Part shown: piece by piece, positions 6,290 through 15,488 of the stretch
Layout of the letters: the number at the start of each line of letters is the position of its first letter
Position numbering within the stretch: the first letter of the stretch is position 1
Assembly: GCA_035606355.1 (NCBI GenBank)
Contig: DATNFO010000018.1
Location: 124,001 to 188,000 of the forward strand
Direction of reading: 5' to 3'
Length of the DNA stretch: 64,000 nucleotides
Source: Sulfopaludibacter sp035606355
GTDB taxonomy: Bacteria > Acidobacteriota > Terriglobia > Bryobacterales > Bryobacteraceae
Notes under the pieces: model-generated
Seen by the model: only the letters and a program-made list of their open reading frames with translations
Database searches by the model: none
What the model was told of the DNA's origin: nothing
Position numbers and translations under genes: made by a program

Positions 6290-8556
6290 AGTGCGGCTGT
6301 GAGTTGATCTTCCTGGCCTTTGACGGAGCCGACGAAATGCGCGGTGACTTTGCCCGAGTTGTCGAAGACGTACGTGACGGGAAGACTGTCGAGGCCGTAC
6401 GGCGTGGTGAGGTCCGGGGAGCCCTTCGCGACCTGATAGTCCATGGGGTGCTTTTTGAGGAAGCCCGCGACGTCGGTGTCGGGCTCATCCATGGAGACTC
6501 CGATGACCACGACGCGTCCGGCGTACTGCTTGCCGATCTTGTTGAAGATCGGAACTTCCTGAATGCAGGGAACGCAGTAGGTGGCCCAGAAGTTGAGGAC
6601 GACGGTTTTGCCGGCGAAGGCGGCGGCGTCGATGGGCGCTCCCTGGAGCGTGGTGAGCTTGGGGATCTTCAGATCGGCCGCGGGCGCGGCGGCGGCGCCG
6701 AGTGTTGCCGACGGGGAAGATTGACCTGAACCTTCTTGCAGGAAAGCGAGATACTCGGCGGGATCTTTGGTGAGGTGATCGAAGGTAGCGATCACTTTTT
6801 CGTCGGCGGTCTGGATGACGTAGAACGGTTCGGCTACGGTCCCGAAACGCGCGACCTGCATCTTGGAATTGGCTTCGCTGGCGGCGTCGGTTCCGTCCGT
6901 ATAGAGCTCGACGAGCACGAAGTTCTTCAGAAGCGCGGCGATCTCCGGGCGGGAGAGCATATTGGCGCGCATCCAATGGCAGTTCGTGCACGCGTAGCCG
7001 GTGAAATCGATGAAGACGAGCTTGCCTTCGGCCCGGGCCTGGGTGAGGGCGTCCTGGTAACGGTCCTTGAGCCAGGTAAGCGAGTCTGAGGGAGATGCCG
7101 CGCCACCGCTTCCCAGCGCGGTTCCGGCCGCGGCCTCCGGGATGTAGGCGTCGAGCTCGCCAAGGCGACCGCCGAACATACCCGGCAGCAAGCTGATGGC
7201 GAAGATGAGGAACGCCATTCCCGTGAGCAGGCGGCCGAGTCCCATTTCGGCATCGGCCTTGACGCCTTCGAGGCGCAGGAAACCCAGCAGATAGAGACCC
7301 GCCATGGCGAAGAGAACGACCCACGCGGCCAGGAAGCGGTCGCGCGTAAGGAAGCCCCAATGCAGTACCTGGTCGGCACTGGAGAGGTACTTCAGGGAAG
7401 CCGCCATGATGACGAAGCCCATGACGACTTTCACGCGCGCGAGCCATCCGCCGCTGCGGGGCATGCGTTTCAAATAGCCGGGGAAGAGTGCGAGCACGAA
7501 GAAAGGCAGCGCGAGTCCGGTGGCAAAGGTGACCATGCCGACCAGAGGCCGCGCGCCACCGCCGCCGACGCTAGCCGCGAGGAGCGTGCCGACGAACGGG
7601 CCGACGCAGGCGAAGCTGGAAAGGGAGAACGCGAAGCCCATCAGCAGCGTGCCGCCGAAACCGCCTTTTTCCGAGGATTTGTTGAGGCGCGTGAGGACGG
7701 AGGACGGAATGGTGATTTCGAAGGCGCCGAGCAGGCTGAGGGCGAAGGCGAAGAAGAGCGCGGCGATGAAGCCGTTGACCCACGGATTGCCGCCGAGATT
7801 CTTAACGCCGGCGGGTCCGAGCGCGGCCGTCGCTGCAAGTCCGATGGCGGTGAAGAGGACGACGATCCCGAGGCAAAAAACGACCGCCTGCGTGATGCTG
7901 TCTCTACGTCCGCCGGAATTGCGGTTGAGGAAGTAGGACATGGTCAGCGGGATCATCGGGAAGACGCAAGGGGTGAAGATGGAAGCGAGTCCGAGTCCGA
8001 AGGCGGTGACGATGAAAAAGCCCCAGCCGGACTCGTCCCGCACGGGCACGGGCGCGCCGGTGGAGGCGACGGTTTTGGCGGCGCCCTTGGCTTCGGTATA
8101 GCCCGCGGGGATGGCGGGCAGCGACGCGACAGCAGGGGGGATTGCGACTTCAGTGTTCCAGCGGCCGGGGAAGCATTGCGTGTCGCTGCAGACCTGATAG
8201 CGCGCCTTCAGCGGGATGGTGGTGGCGGCGGATTTCAGAGCGAGTTCGAGATAGAAGCTGGTATCGGATTCGTAGACTTCGCGATTGGCCTGGACCACAT
8301 CGTCGTAGGAGACTTTTGGCGCGGGCTGAAAGATCTTAATGCTGGTGACGGCGGGTGAATCCGTGGTGAAGGAGAGGGCGATGCCGCTTGGGGAGGTGGC
8401 GGCATAGAGGTGCCAGCCGGAGTCGATTTTGGCATCGATGCGAACGATGGCTTTGGTGGAATCGGCGGCGGCACTGCCCACGGTGAGGGTGGCGTGCTGC
8501 TGCGCCATTGCGAGGGCAGGCAGGAACAGAAGAGCGAGCTGGAATTTGCCAAACAT
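6283..8556 (-). CDS. dsbD: DsbD-type thiol:disulfide interchange protein with extra C-terminal TlpA-like domain
   Basis: 757 aa, against about 565 for E. coli DsbD. After a signal peptide comes an nDsbD-like domain with C123/C128 (CSDTQC). The membrane domain carries the two redox Cys motifs (IFTPCVFPMIPL and SFACVGPFVG). A cDsbD-like thioredoxin follows with C523-C526 (YACTNCHWM), and then an additional TlpA/ResA-like thioredoxin with C661-C664 (WATYCVPCIQEVP). Known DsbD moves electrons from cytoplasmic thioredoxin through the membrane to periplasmic targets. Here the fused TlpA domain is probably a built-in client or relay, for example for cytochrome c or protein thiol reduction (inference). 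It is the last gene of the DUF177-rpmF-plsX operon, 11 nt after plsX. The stop lies in a REP-like repeat. Confidence 0.9.
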   Translation of the reverse strand: MFGKFQLALLFLPALAMAQQHATLTVGSAAADSTKAIVRIDAKIDSGWHLYAATSPSGIALSFTTDSPAVTSIKIFQPAPKVSYDDVVQANREVYESDTSFYLELALKSAATTIPLKARYQVCSDTQCFPGRWNTEVAIPPAVASLPAIPAGYTEAKGAAKTVASTGAPVPVRDESGWGFFIVTAFGLGLASIFTPCVFPMIPLTMSYFLNRNSGGRRDSITQAVVFCLGIVVLFTAIGLAATAALGPAGVKNLGGNPWVNGFIAALFFAFALSLLGAFEITIPSSVLTRLNKSSEKGGFGGTLLMGFAFSLSSFACVGPFVGTLLAASVGGGGARPLVGMVTFATGLALPFFVLALFPGYLKRMPRSGGWLARVKVVMGFVIMAASLKYLSSADQVLHWGFLTRDRFLAAWVVLFAMAGLYLLGFLRLEGVKADAEMGLGRLLTGMAFLIFAISLLPGMFGGRLGELDAYIPEAAAGTALGSGGAASPSDSLTWLKDRYQDALTQARAEGKLVFIDFTGYACTNCHWMRANMLSRPEIAALLKNFVLVELYTDGTDAASEANSKMQVARFGTVAEPFYVIQTADEKVIATFDHLTKDPAEYLAFLQEGSGQSSPSATLGAAAAPAADLKIPKLTTLQGAPIDAAAFAGKTVVLNFWATYCVPCIQEVPIFNKIGKQYAGRVVVIGVSMDEPDTDVAGFLKKHPMDYQVAKGSPDLTTPYGLDSLPVTYVFDNSGKVTAHFVGSVKGQEDQLTAALR

Positions 8557-8567
8557 GCGGCGCGCTG

Positions 8568-9569
8568 CTAGCGGGCCCCGACTACCAATTCTTCCTCGAT
8601 GTGCTGGTTGACCTTGCCTTGCGAGAACTCCGAAGCCACGCGGATGGCGTTCTTGATGGCGTTCGCGTTGGCGCGCCCGTGGGTAATGATGCAGACGCCG
8701 CGGACGCCGAGCAGGGGCGCTCCGCCGTACTCGGAATAATCCAGGCGCTTCTTGAAATCGACAAAGGCGGTGCGCGAGAGCAAAGACCCGATCTTGGAGC
8801 TGATGGTGGACTCGAGCGATTCGCGCAGCAGGTGCTTGATCATATCGACCAGCCCTTCGCTGACTTTCAGCGCGACATTGCCGACGAAACCGTCGCAGAC
8901 GATGACGTCCACGTCGCCCCCAAAGATATCGCGGCCTTCCACGTTGCCGATGAAGTTCAGATTCATGGGCTTCAGCAACTCAGTCGCGGTGCGGCTGAGC
9001 TCATTGCCCTTATGGGATTCCTCGCCGATGGAAAGGATTCCGACGCGCGGCTTGGGCGTGCGTAAAATGATGCGCGAATAAATTTCGCCCATGACGGCAA
9101 ACTGCAGCAGCATGTCCGGGGTGCAATCGACATTCGCGCCGACATCGACCACGATGACGGGCGAGCCTTTGACGGTCGGGAACACACCGGCGAGAGCAGG
9201 CCGTTTCACGCCCGGGACGACGCCCTGAACGATCTTGGCGGTGGCCATAACGGCGCCGGTATTGCCCGCGGACACAAGTCCGGCGGCGCGCCCGCTTTTG
9301 ACGAGGCGCGAGGCGATTCGCAGGGAGCTGTCTTTTTTCGTGCGCACCGCGGTGGTGGAATCTTCCATGGTCACCGCTTCTTCGGCGTGCTCGATTTCGA
9401 CGGGCAGGTCGCGATAGTCGTTGTGCCGCTTGAGTTCCTGTTCGAGTTTGTCGCGATGGCCGACCAGAATGACGCGTACTCCCAGGCTTCTGGCGGCCTC
9501 AATGGCTCCTTCAACTTCGGACTTCGGGGCAGTGTCCCCGCCCATAGCATCCAAAGCGATCGTCAGCAT
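8568..9569 (-). CDS. plsX: Phosphate acyltransferase PlsX
   Basis: 333 aa, the normal size. The N-terminus MLTIALDAMGGDTAPKSEVE and the blocks SAGNTGAVMATAKI, VVDVGANVDC, GRDIFGGDVDVIVCDGFVGN and GGAPLLGVRGVCIITHG are diagnostic of PlsX. It makes acyl-phosphate from acyl-ACP and phosphate for PlsY at the membrane, the first step of glycerolipid synthesis. It follows rpmF by 12 nt in the widely conserved DUF177-rpmF-plsX order. Here no fabH follows; a dsbD-like gene takes that place. Confidence 0.97.
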   Translation of the reverse strand: MLTIALDAMGGDTAPKSEVEGAIEAARSLGVRVILVGHRDKLEQELKRHNDYRDLPVEIEHAEEAVTMEDSTTAVRTKKDSSLRIASRLVKSGRAAGLVSAGNTGAVMATAKIVQGVVPGVKRPALAGVFPTVKGSPVIVVDVGANVDCTPDMLLQFAVMGEIYSRIILRTPKPRVGILSIGEESHKGNELSRTATELLKPMNLNFIGNVEGRDIFGGDVDVIVCDGFVGNVALKVSEGLVDMIKHLLRESLESTISSKIGSLLSRTAFVDFKKRLDYSEYGGAPLLGVRGVCIITHGRANANAIKNAIRVASEFSQGKVNQHIEEELVVGAR

Positions 9570-9581
9570 CGGGCGGCCAGC

Positions 9582-9764
9582 TTACTCCTCGGCAACTTCG
9601 ACGACTTCGCGTCCTTTATACTGACCGCATTTGGGGCAAACACGGTGGGGGAGTTTCGGCTCGTGGCAATTGGGGCATTCCGAGATGCTGACGGTCTTCA
9701 GGGCATCGTGGGCGCGGCGGGTGGCGGTGCGCTCCGCGGAATGTCTACGTTTGGGATTCGGCAT
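9582..9764 (-). CDS. rpmF: 50S ribosomal protein L32
   Basis: 60 aa, beginning MPNPKRRHSAERTATRRAHD. The zinc-ribbon Cys pairs CPNC and CPKC are both present, so this is the zinc-binding (C+) form. It is a structural protein of the large subunit. It sits between DUF177 (56 nt upstream) and plsX (12 nt downstream), as in many bacteria. Confidence 0.97.
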   Translation of the reverse strand: MPNPKRRHSAERTATRRAHDALKTVSISECPNCHEPKLPHRVCPKCGQYKGREVVEVAEE

Positions 9765-9820
9765 ATCTCTACCTCTACAACTTAATGGCGCGGCGGATCG
9801 AACAGCCGGCGCGGGTTCCT

Positions 9821-10351
9821 CTATTTCTTCAGTTCTAAATTCCGGAGGGCGTTCCAGCGGTCCGACGCACTCTCCATCTTACAATCGCAGGCGGCCTCGT
9901 TGCGGTTTTTGCCGCAAACGGGGCAAATTCCCTTGCAGACGTCGCTGCACACCTTTTGCATCGGGAGGGCAAGCAACACCTGCTCCCGCAAAATATCCTC
10001 GAGCTCCAGGCCGCCATTTTGGTAGAAGCCGATTTCGACTTCGCCTTCATCAATGGCCACTTCTTCGTCGCGCGCGATCGCGCTGGCGGGCCGGTAGAAG
10101 AGATCGAAGCCGGCATCCAACGGAAAACGGGCGGAGCCCAGGCAGCGGTCGCATTGCGCCGTCATTTCAACGGTGTACCGGCCCTGAACCCTGACTTCGC
10201 CATCGGTATGCGGTAACAGCTCGGCGCTCCCGTTGGCGTGCAGCGGAGAAGCCTGCTGGAGATCTTCCCCTGAAAAATCGATCTGGCCGGGCTCGAAGGT
10301 CTGGTCAAAACGGACCTTCTTTAATTCCAGTTCTTTGACACTAAGGAACAT
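9821..10351 (-). CDS. DUF177 (YceD-like) protein, 23S rRNA accumulation factor family
   Basis: 176 aa from ATG 10351 (MFLSVKELELKKVRFDQTF). An upstream ATG at 10393 would add 14 residues with no family match, and neither start has a clear ribosome-binding site. The central motif CDRCLGSARFPLD and the acidic block before LELEDILREQVLLALP are typical of DUF177. The C-terminus has a Cys-rich patch (CSDVCKGICPVCGKNRNEAACDC), as in many members. The family is linked to ribosome biogenesis and precedes rpmF in many genomes. It is the first gene of the operon 10351-6283. Confidence 0.9.
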   Translation of the reverse strand: MFLSVKELELKKVRFDQTFEPGQIDFSGEDLQQASPLHANGSAELLPHTDGEVRVQGRYTVEMTAQCDRCLGSARFPLDAGFDLFYRPASAIARDEEVAIDEGEVEIGFYQNGGLELEDILREQVLLALPMQKVCSDVCKGICPVCGKNRNEAACDCKMESASDRWNALRNLELKK

Positions 10352-10473
10352 AGAAGGAGATAAAAGTGAAACTGCCGGGCAGAACGAATTCATTATAGCG
10401 CATGTGGCAGATTCGCGACGGATTGCAGGGCGGGAGTGTGCGGAAGATCATTGGCCGCCGATGACAACCCGGT

Positions 10474-11226
10474 TCAGGGACTCTGGTACTGAACGATCAC
10501 GGAAATCCGGCGATTGGAGGGGTGGGCGGGATCTTCGGGGTGGCGTAGGGCGCGGTCGGCGAAGCCTCGCACCTGGACGATCTGTTCGGGGCGAATGCCG
10601 TTGGATTCCATGATGCGGCGGGCGGAGTTGGCGCGGTCGGTGGAGAGCTCCCAGTTCGTGTATGTCCCGCCGCTTCCGTAGGGCTTTGAATCGGTGTGGC
10701 CTTCTATGAGCAGATGGTTGGGGAGCTTGCCAAGTTCCTGTGCGAGCCGCGTGAGCAACTCCGTGCCGGCTTCGCTGGGGGCGCCTCTTCCCGATTCGAA
10801 GAAGATGCCGGCTTCGGTTTCGAGCAGCTCGATGCGCAGCCCGTCGCTGGTGATGGTTATCTCGACGTGGTCTTTGAGATTGCTGAAATTGGGGACGGTC
10901 ATGAGCGCCTGCTGTATCTTCTCGCGGAGCTTGCTCATGTCGTCTTTGGGCAGTTCGATGGCGTTGCCCGCGCCTGCGGCGGCCGTGCCGACCTGTTTGC
11001 CGGGGCCGGACGGATTGTTGAAGTACGCGCTGACGGCCTTTTGCACCTCTTTATCGGCGCTCATCAACCAGAGCACAATGAAGAGGGCCATCATGGCCGT
11101 GACGAAATCGGCATAGGCGACTTTCCACGCGCCTCCGTGATGCGCGCCGTGTCCCGCCTTCTTCTTGCGGATGAGGATAATGGGTGCGGGCGGCTTTTGC
11201 GGAGCAGCTTCACTGATTTCGGCCAT
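10474..11226 (-). CDS. motB: Flagellar motor protein MotB
   Basis: 250 aa. A short cytoplasmic N-terminus is followed by one membrane helix containing the proton-binding Asp (YADFVTAMMALFIVLWLM, D40). A plug/linker comes next, then a C-terminal OmpA-like peptidoglycan-binding domain (LLIEGHTDSKPYG, STDRANSARRIME, GFADRAL). It pairs with MotA to form the stator that couples ion flow to rotation. The gap to motA is one base, so the two are probably translationally coupled. A few homologous pairs power gliding or other OmpA-linked motors; no other flagellar gene is in this window. Confidence 0.93.
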   Translation of the reverse strand: MAEISEAAPQKPPAPIILIRKKKAGHGAHHGGAWKVAYADFVTAMMALFIVLWLMSADKEVQKAVSAYFNNPSGPGKQVGTAAAGAGNAIELPKDDMSKLREKIQQALMTVPNFSNLKDHVEITITSDGLRIELLETEAGIFFESGRGAPSEAGTELLTRLAQELGKLPNHLLIEGHTDSKPYGSGGTYTNWELSTDRANSARRIMESNGIRPEQIVQVRGFADRALRHPEDPAHPSNRRISVIVQYQSP

Positions 11227-11227
11227 G

Positions 11228-12106
11228 TCAGGCGGCCCTCGTTGCCGGGGCGGAGCTCCCTCCGCGGCATGCAGCTTCCATTTCCTGGAAACTGGGGCGG
11301 ACTCCGGTCGGAATCGCGCGGCGGGCCAGTTCGACGGCCATCATCGGACTGAGCCCCTTGACGAACGCGAGCACGGCCATGCGCAGGAATCCGAAATAAT
11401 GGTGTTCGGCTTCATTCTGTTTGCCCATGGCCGCGGCGAGCGGACCGAAAATGCCGTAACAGAGCAGGATTCCCAGAAACGTGCCCACGAGCGCGGCCGC
11501 GACGCGGTGGCCGATCTCCTCCTTAGGGCCGCCGAGCGCGCCCATAGTGATGACCACGCCGAGCACGGCGGCGACAATGCCAAGACCCGGCAGCGAATCG
11601 GCCATGGTGGTGAGCGCGGCCACAGGTTCGGCCGACTCGCGCTGGTGCACTTCGAGATCCACGTCCATCATCTGGTCGATGTCGAGCGGATCGACGCCGC
11701 CCGAAACCGCCATGCGCAACGTATCGCAGAAGAATGACAGCGCGTGATGGTTTTTCAGGAATACCGGGTATTTGGAGAAGATCTGGCTCTTGGCCGGGTT
11801 ATCCACATCTTCCTCGATCTTCGCAGTGCCGAGTTTGCGGCCCTGGGTGAGGAATTCGTAGATCATTTTCAATTCCTGCGTATAACGTTCCCTGGTGAAA
11901 GGCCCTCCCGTGAAGACCCCGGCGATGCCTTTCCCTATGGCTATGAGAATGGGGAGGGGATTGGCAATGACGACGGTGCCGATGGCCGCTCCGAAGATAA
12001 TGACTAGTTCTGCCGGCTGAAGAAGGACGAGGAGCTTTCCATGCTCCATAAGGTAGCCGCCGGCAATTGCTCCCAGGACAATGACGATTCCTACGATGGA
12101 GATCAT
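11228..12106 (-). CDS. motA: Flagellar motor stator protein MotA
   Basis: 292 aa. Four hydrophobic segments are visible: two near the N-terminus (ISIVGIVIVLGAIAGGYLME, PAELVIIFGAAIGTVVIA) and two near residues 200-245 (LPGLGIVAAVLGVVITMGAL, VGTFLGILLCYGIFGPLAAA). The cytoplasmic loop between them would contact FliG. The motif DSLPGLGIVAAVLGVVITMG contains the functionally key Pro of the family. It is the first gene of the motA-motB operon. The start at 12106 lacks a good ribosome-binding site. The 130 nt between it and the divergent gene at 12237 hold no gene. Confidence 0.93.
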   Translation of the reverse strand: MISIVGIVIVLGAIAGGYLMEHGKLLVLLQPAELVIIFGAAIGTVVIANPLPILIAIGKGIAGVFTGGPFTRERYTQELKMIYEFLTQGRKLGTAKIEEDVDNPAKSQIFSKYPVFLKNHHALSFFCDTLRMAVSGGVDPLDIDQMMDVDLEVHQRESAEPVAALTTMADSLPGLGIVAAVLGVVITMGALGGPKEEIGHRVAAALVGTFLGILLCYGIFGPLAAAMGKQNEAEHHYFGFLRMAVLAFVKGLSPMMAVELARRAIPTGVRPSFQEMEAACRGGSSAPATRAA

Positions 12107-12236
12107 TCAGGGGACATATCGGCGGAGGCGGCGATTCCTTGAGGATTGTTACGGAGTTGGGGAACGATGATCATCGGACTCTGATTCAAATCCTCTCTGA
12201 CACGATCGCCTGCGATGATGCAGTACACTGTGGACT

Positions 12237-14168
12237 ATGAAAACGGCTGCCGGCCTACTTTTTCTGCTTGCTCCCTCTTTATTCGCGCAAGGCGGAAGCG
12301 CACTGACCGCTCAGCAGATTGCGGCTCGCAACGCTACTGAAAAAGAGCTCGAGAGCATCGCCGTCATCGACCGCAAGGTCATGGTTCCGATGAGCGACGG
12401 GAAGCGCATGGCGACGGACATCTATCGTCCGAAGAATGCCACGGGCAAGGTTCCGGTCATCTTCGTTCGCACTCCCTACAACTTCAATTACTGGGACGTG
12501 AAGAACGGTCTGCCTCGCGACATGACGGCGGAATTGGAGGCGGTGAAGCGCGGGTACGCGTACGTGGAGATGAACGAGCGCGGCCACTTCTTCAGCGAGG
12601 GCAATTACGATATTCTGGGCGCTCCGCTCTCCGACGGGTCGGACGCGATTACGTGGATGAGCTCGCAGCCGTGGTCGAACGGGAAGGTGGGGACGATCGG
12701 TTGCTCGTCGACGGCGGAGTGGCAGCTTGGCGTGGCGGCGCAGGGGAATCCGGCGTTCGCGGCTATGATCCCGCAGGGCTTCGGGGCGGGTGTCGGCCGG
12801 GTGGGCCCGTATTACGAACAGGGCAACTGGTATCGCGGCGGCGCGGTGCAGATGCTGTTCATCGCGTGGATTTACGGGGAGCAAAATCAGGTGCGGCCGA
12901 TGTTTCCGCCGAATACTTCGCAGGCGGACCTGATCGCGGCCTCGCGCATGTTCGATCTGGCGCCGCAGATGCCGCCGGTGGACTGGTCAAAGGCGCTGCA
13001 GCATTTGCCGGAGCAGGACATTCTGAAGGCGGTGAATGGACCGCGCGGCATTTTTGCGGACCGCATGGAAGTATCGACCGGCGGCGCCATGATCAAGCGC
13101 ACGCCGAATTCGCCGGACTGGTATCGCGGCGGGCTGTGGCACGACGATATGAAGGTCAACGTGCCGGGTTTCTGGTTCATGAGCTGGTACGACGTGTCGG
13201 TGGGTCCGAACTTGGCGGCGTATAACTTTGTGCGGAAGACGGCACGGCCGGAGATCGCCAATGAGCAGTACGCCGTGATTGCGCCGACGCTGCATTGCAG
13301 TTACACGCGCGCGACGGAGCACACCGTGGTGGGCGAGCGCGATATGGGCGATGCGCGGCTGAATTATTCGGAGCTGACGTATGGCTGGTTCGACCATTTC
13401 CTGAAGGGCGAGAACAACGGCGTATTAGAGAAGATGCCCAAGGTCCGCTATTACACGATGGGAATGAACAAGTGGCAGACGGCCGACACGTGGCCTCCGG
13501 CGGGCGCGCAGCCGATGACGTTTTACCTGGGGAGCGGCGGAAGGGCGAACAGCCTGAACGGCGATGGCGTCCTGGGCGCGGCGGCGCCGGGAGAGGATCG
13601 GGCGGATACGTTCGCGTATGACCCGATGAACCCGGTTCCGAGCTATGGCGGGAACGTGTGCTGCACGGGCAACGCGGTCACGGGCGGCGCCTTCGATCAG
13701 CGCAAGATGGAGGCGCGCGCCGATATCTTGGTGTACACGTCCGAACCGTTGAAAGAAGGCGTGGAGGCGAGCGGCCCCATCGACGCCACATTGTACGTTT
13801 CGAGCGATGCGAAAGATACCGATATCACGGTGAAGCTGATCGATGTCTTTCCGGACGGCACAGCTTATAACCTGGATGAAACCATTCAGCGGCTGCGGTA
13901 CCGGAACGGTTACGATAAGCCGGTCGCGTGGATGGAGCCGGGTAAGGTGTACAAGGTCGCGATCCAGCCAATGACTACGAGCAATTACTTTCCGGCGGGG
14001 CACCGCGTGCGGATTGAAGTATCGAGCAGCAACTTCCCGCGTTTCGACCGGAACATGAACACAGGCGGCAACAACTATGACGAGGCCAAGGGGGCGGTGG
14101 CGCACAACGCGATCCACCATTCGCGCGAATACCCGTCTGAGGTGACCCTGACGGTGGTGAAACGCTGA
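12237..14168 (+). CDS. CocE/NonD family (peptidase S15-type) hydrolase, secreted
   Basis: 643 aa with a signal peptide (MKTAAGLLFLLAPSLFAQ). The N-terminal half is an alpha/beta hydrolase: VPMSDGKRMATDIYRP, PVIFVRTPYN, then the nucleophile block GTIGCSSTAEW (Ser near residue 156). An acid/His region follows with APTLHCSYTRATEH. The C-terminal half is the jelly-roll X-Pro dipeptidyl-peptidase domain (ASGPIDATLYVSSDAKDTDI, RIEVSSSNFPRFDRN). Members cleave X-Pro dipeptides, esters or beta-lactam/glutaryl amides; the substrate cannot be read from sequence. It is monocistronic and followed by glgC after 60 nt. Confidence 0.9.
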   Translation: MKTAAGLLFLLAPSLFAQGGSALTAQQIAARNATEKELESIAVIDRKVMVPMSDGKRMATDIYRPKNATGKVPVIFVRTPYNFNYWDVKNGLPRDMTAELEAVKRGYAYVEMNERGHFFSEGNYDILGAPLSDGSDAITWMSSQPWSNGKVGTIGCSSTAEWQLGVAAQGNPAFAAMIPQGFGAGVGRVGPYYEQGNWYRGGAVQMLFIAWIYGEQNQVRPMFPPNTSQADLIAASRMFDLAPQMPPVDWSKALQHLPEQDILKAVNGPRGIFADRMEVSTGGAMIKRTPNSPDWYRGGLWHDDMKVNVPGFWFMSWYDVSVGPNLAAYNFVRKTARPEIANEQYAVIAPTLHCSYTRATEHTVVGERDMGDARLNYSELTYGWFDHFLKGENNGVLEKMPKVRYYTMGMNKWQTADTWPPAGAQPMTFYLGSGGRANSLNGDGVLGAAAPGEDRADTFAYDPMNPVPSYGGNVCCTGNAVTGGAFDQRKMEARADILVYTSEPLKEGVEASGPIDATLYVSSDAKDTDITVKLIDVFPDGTAYNLDETIQRLRYRNGYDKPVAWMEPGKVYKVAIQPMTTSNYFPAGHRVRIEVSSSNFPRFDRNMNTGGNNYDEAKGAVAHNAIHHSREYPSEVTLTVVKR

Positions 14169-14228
14169 AGCCGTTTTGCCTCTTGCCATTTTCCGTGTCT
14201 TGTTGGAACAATGTGGTTTGGTTCGCCT

Positions 14229-15482
14229 ATGCGCATACGAGTGCTCGGAATTGTATTGGCTGGCGGTAAGGGTACCAGGCTGTACCCGCTCACAAAGGAA
14301 CGGGCCAAACCGGCCGTTCCGTTCGGCGGCAAGTACCGCATCATCGATTTCGTTCTGAGTAACTTTATCAATAGCGGCATTTACTCCGTGTACGTGCTGA
14401 CGCAGTTCCGGAGTCAGTCGCTCCTGCAACATTTGAGCGAGGGATGGCAGTTCGGCGGACTGCTGAAATCGCAGTTCATCATTCCGGTGCCGGCGCAGAT
14501 GCGGTCGCCGGGCGAGACCTGGTATCAGGGCACGGCGGACGCGATTTACCAGAACATCAACCTGGTGGAGCAGAGCGACCCGCACGTAGTGGCGATCTTC
14601 GGCGGCGATCATATCTACCGGATGAATATCGGGAACATGATCGACTTCCACGTGCAGAAGCAGGCGGAAGTGACCGTAGCGGCGATTCCGGTGGACAAGA
14701 AACACGCGCACGAATTCGGCGTCATCGAAACGTCCGAGGACGGCCACATCATGGGCTTCCACGAGAAGAATCCAAATGCTCCTACCATGCCCGGCGATGG
14801 CGAGCGCGTGTACGCGTCCATGGGGAACTACGTGTTCTCCACGCGCACGCTGCTGCGCCTGCTGCATGAAGACGCCAACGAGGAGAACAGCAATCACGAT
14901 TTCGGGCGGGACATTCTGCCCAAACTCGCCGGTAACAGCGAGATGTACGCGTACGATTTTCAGACCAACCGCATTCCCGGCGAACCGGTGGAAAACGAGC
15001 CGTACTGGCGCGACGTGGGAACCATAGAAGCCTACTACGAAGCGAATATGGATCTGCGGATGGTCTCGCCCGCGCTGAACCTGTACAACCGCGAATGGCC
15101 GCTGCGCAGCGCGAGCTATCCCGATCCGCCGGCGAAGTTCGCCTTCGACGAGGAGAACCGGCGGGGCCACGCAATCGATAGCATCATCTCCGGGGGCTGC
15201 ATTCTTTCGGGCGGCACGGTGAAGAACTCAGTGCTCGGCCGGGGCGTGCGCGTGCACTCGGGAGCGCTGGTGGAGGATTGCGTGATTCTGGACAACTGCG
15301 ACGTCGGCCGCAGGGCGAAGGTGCGCCGCGCGATCCTCGATAAGAACGTGCGGATTCCGGAAGACGCGTGCATTGGATACGACCTGGCGGCGGATCGCAA
15401 GCACCATCACGTGACGGAGAGCGGGTTGGTGGTGATCGGCGGCGTCCGCACGCCGGTGGACATCACATCCCTGGTGGTGTAG
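14229..15482 (+). CDS. glgC: Glucose-1-phosphate adenylyltransferase
   Basis: 417 aa from ATG 14229 (MRIRVLGIVLAGGKGTRLYP); an in-frame ATG at 14211 is an alternative with no stronger ribosome-binding site. The nucleotidyltransferase motif GGKGTRLYPLTKERAKPAVP, the FGGKYRIIDF block, the catalytic region FGGDHIYRMN and the C-terminal left-handed beta-helix repeats (NSVLGRGVRVHSGALVEDCV) are all present. It makes ADP-glucose for glycogen synthesis and is usually allosterically controlled by glycolytic intermediates. A pgm gene at 55914 would supply glucose-1-phosphate. dedA follows after 6 nt. Confidence 0.96.
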   Translation: MRIRVLGIVLAGGKGTRLYPLTKERAKPAVPFGGKYRIIDFVLSNFINSGIYSVYVLTQFRSQSLLQHLSEGWQFGGLLKSQFIIPVPAQMRSPGETWYQGTADAIYQNINLVEQSDPHVVAIFGGDHIYRMNIGNMIDFHVQKQAEVTVAAIPVDKKHAHEFGVIETSEDGHIMGFHEKNPNAPTMPGDGERVYASMGNYVFSTRTLLRLLHEDANEENSNHDFGRDILPKLAGNSEMYAYDFQTNRIPGEPVENEPYWRDVGTIEAYYEANMDLRMVSPALNLYNREWPLRSASYPDPPAKFAFDEENRRGHAIDSIISGGCILSGGTVKNSVLGRGVRVHSGALVEDCVILDNCDVGRRAKVRRAILDKNVRIPEDACIGYDLAADRKHHHVTESGLVVIGGVRTPVDITSLVV

Positions 15483-15488
15483 CCGCGC

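Noticed and set aside
13425..15170. Minus-strand ORF of 581 codons over the hydrolase end and glgC
   Set aside because: The plus strand carries two clear enzymes here; the antisense translation is Arg/His/Val-rich with no family match.
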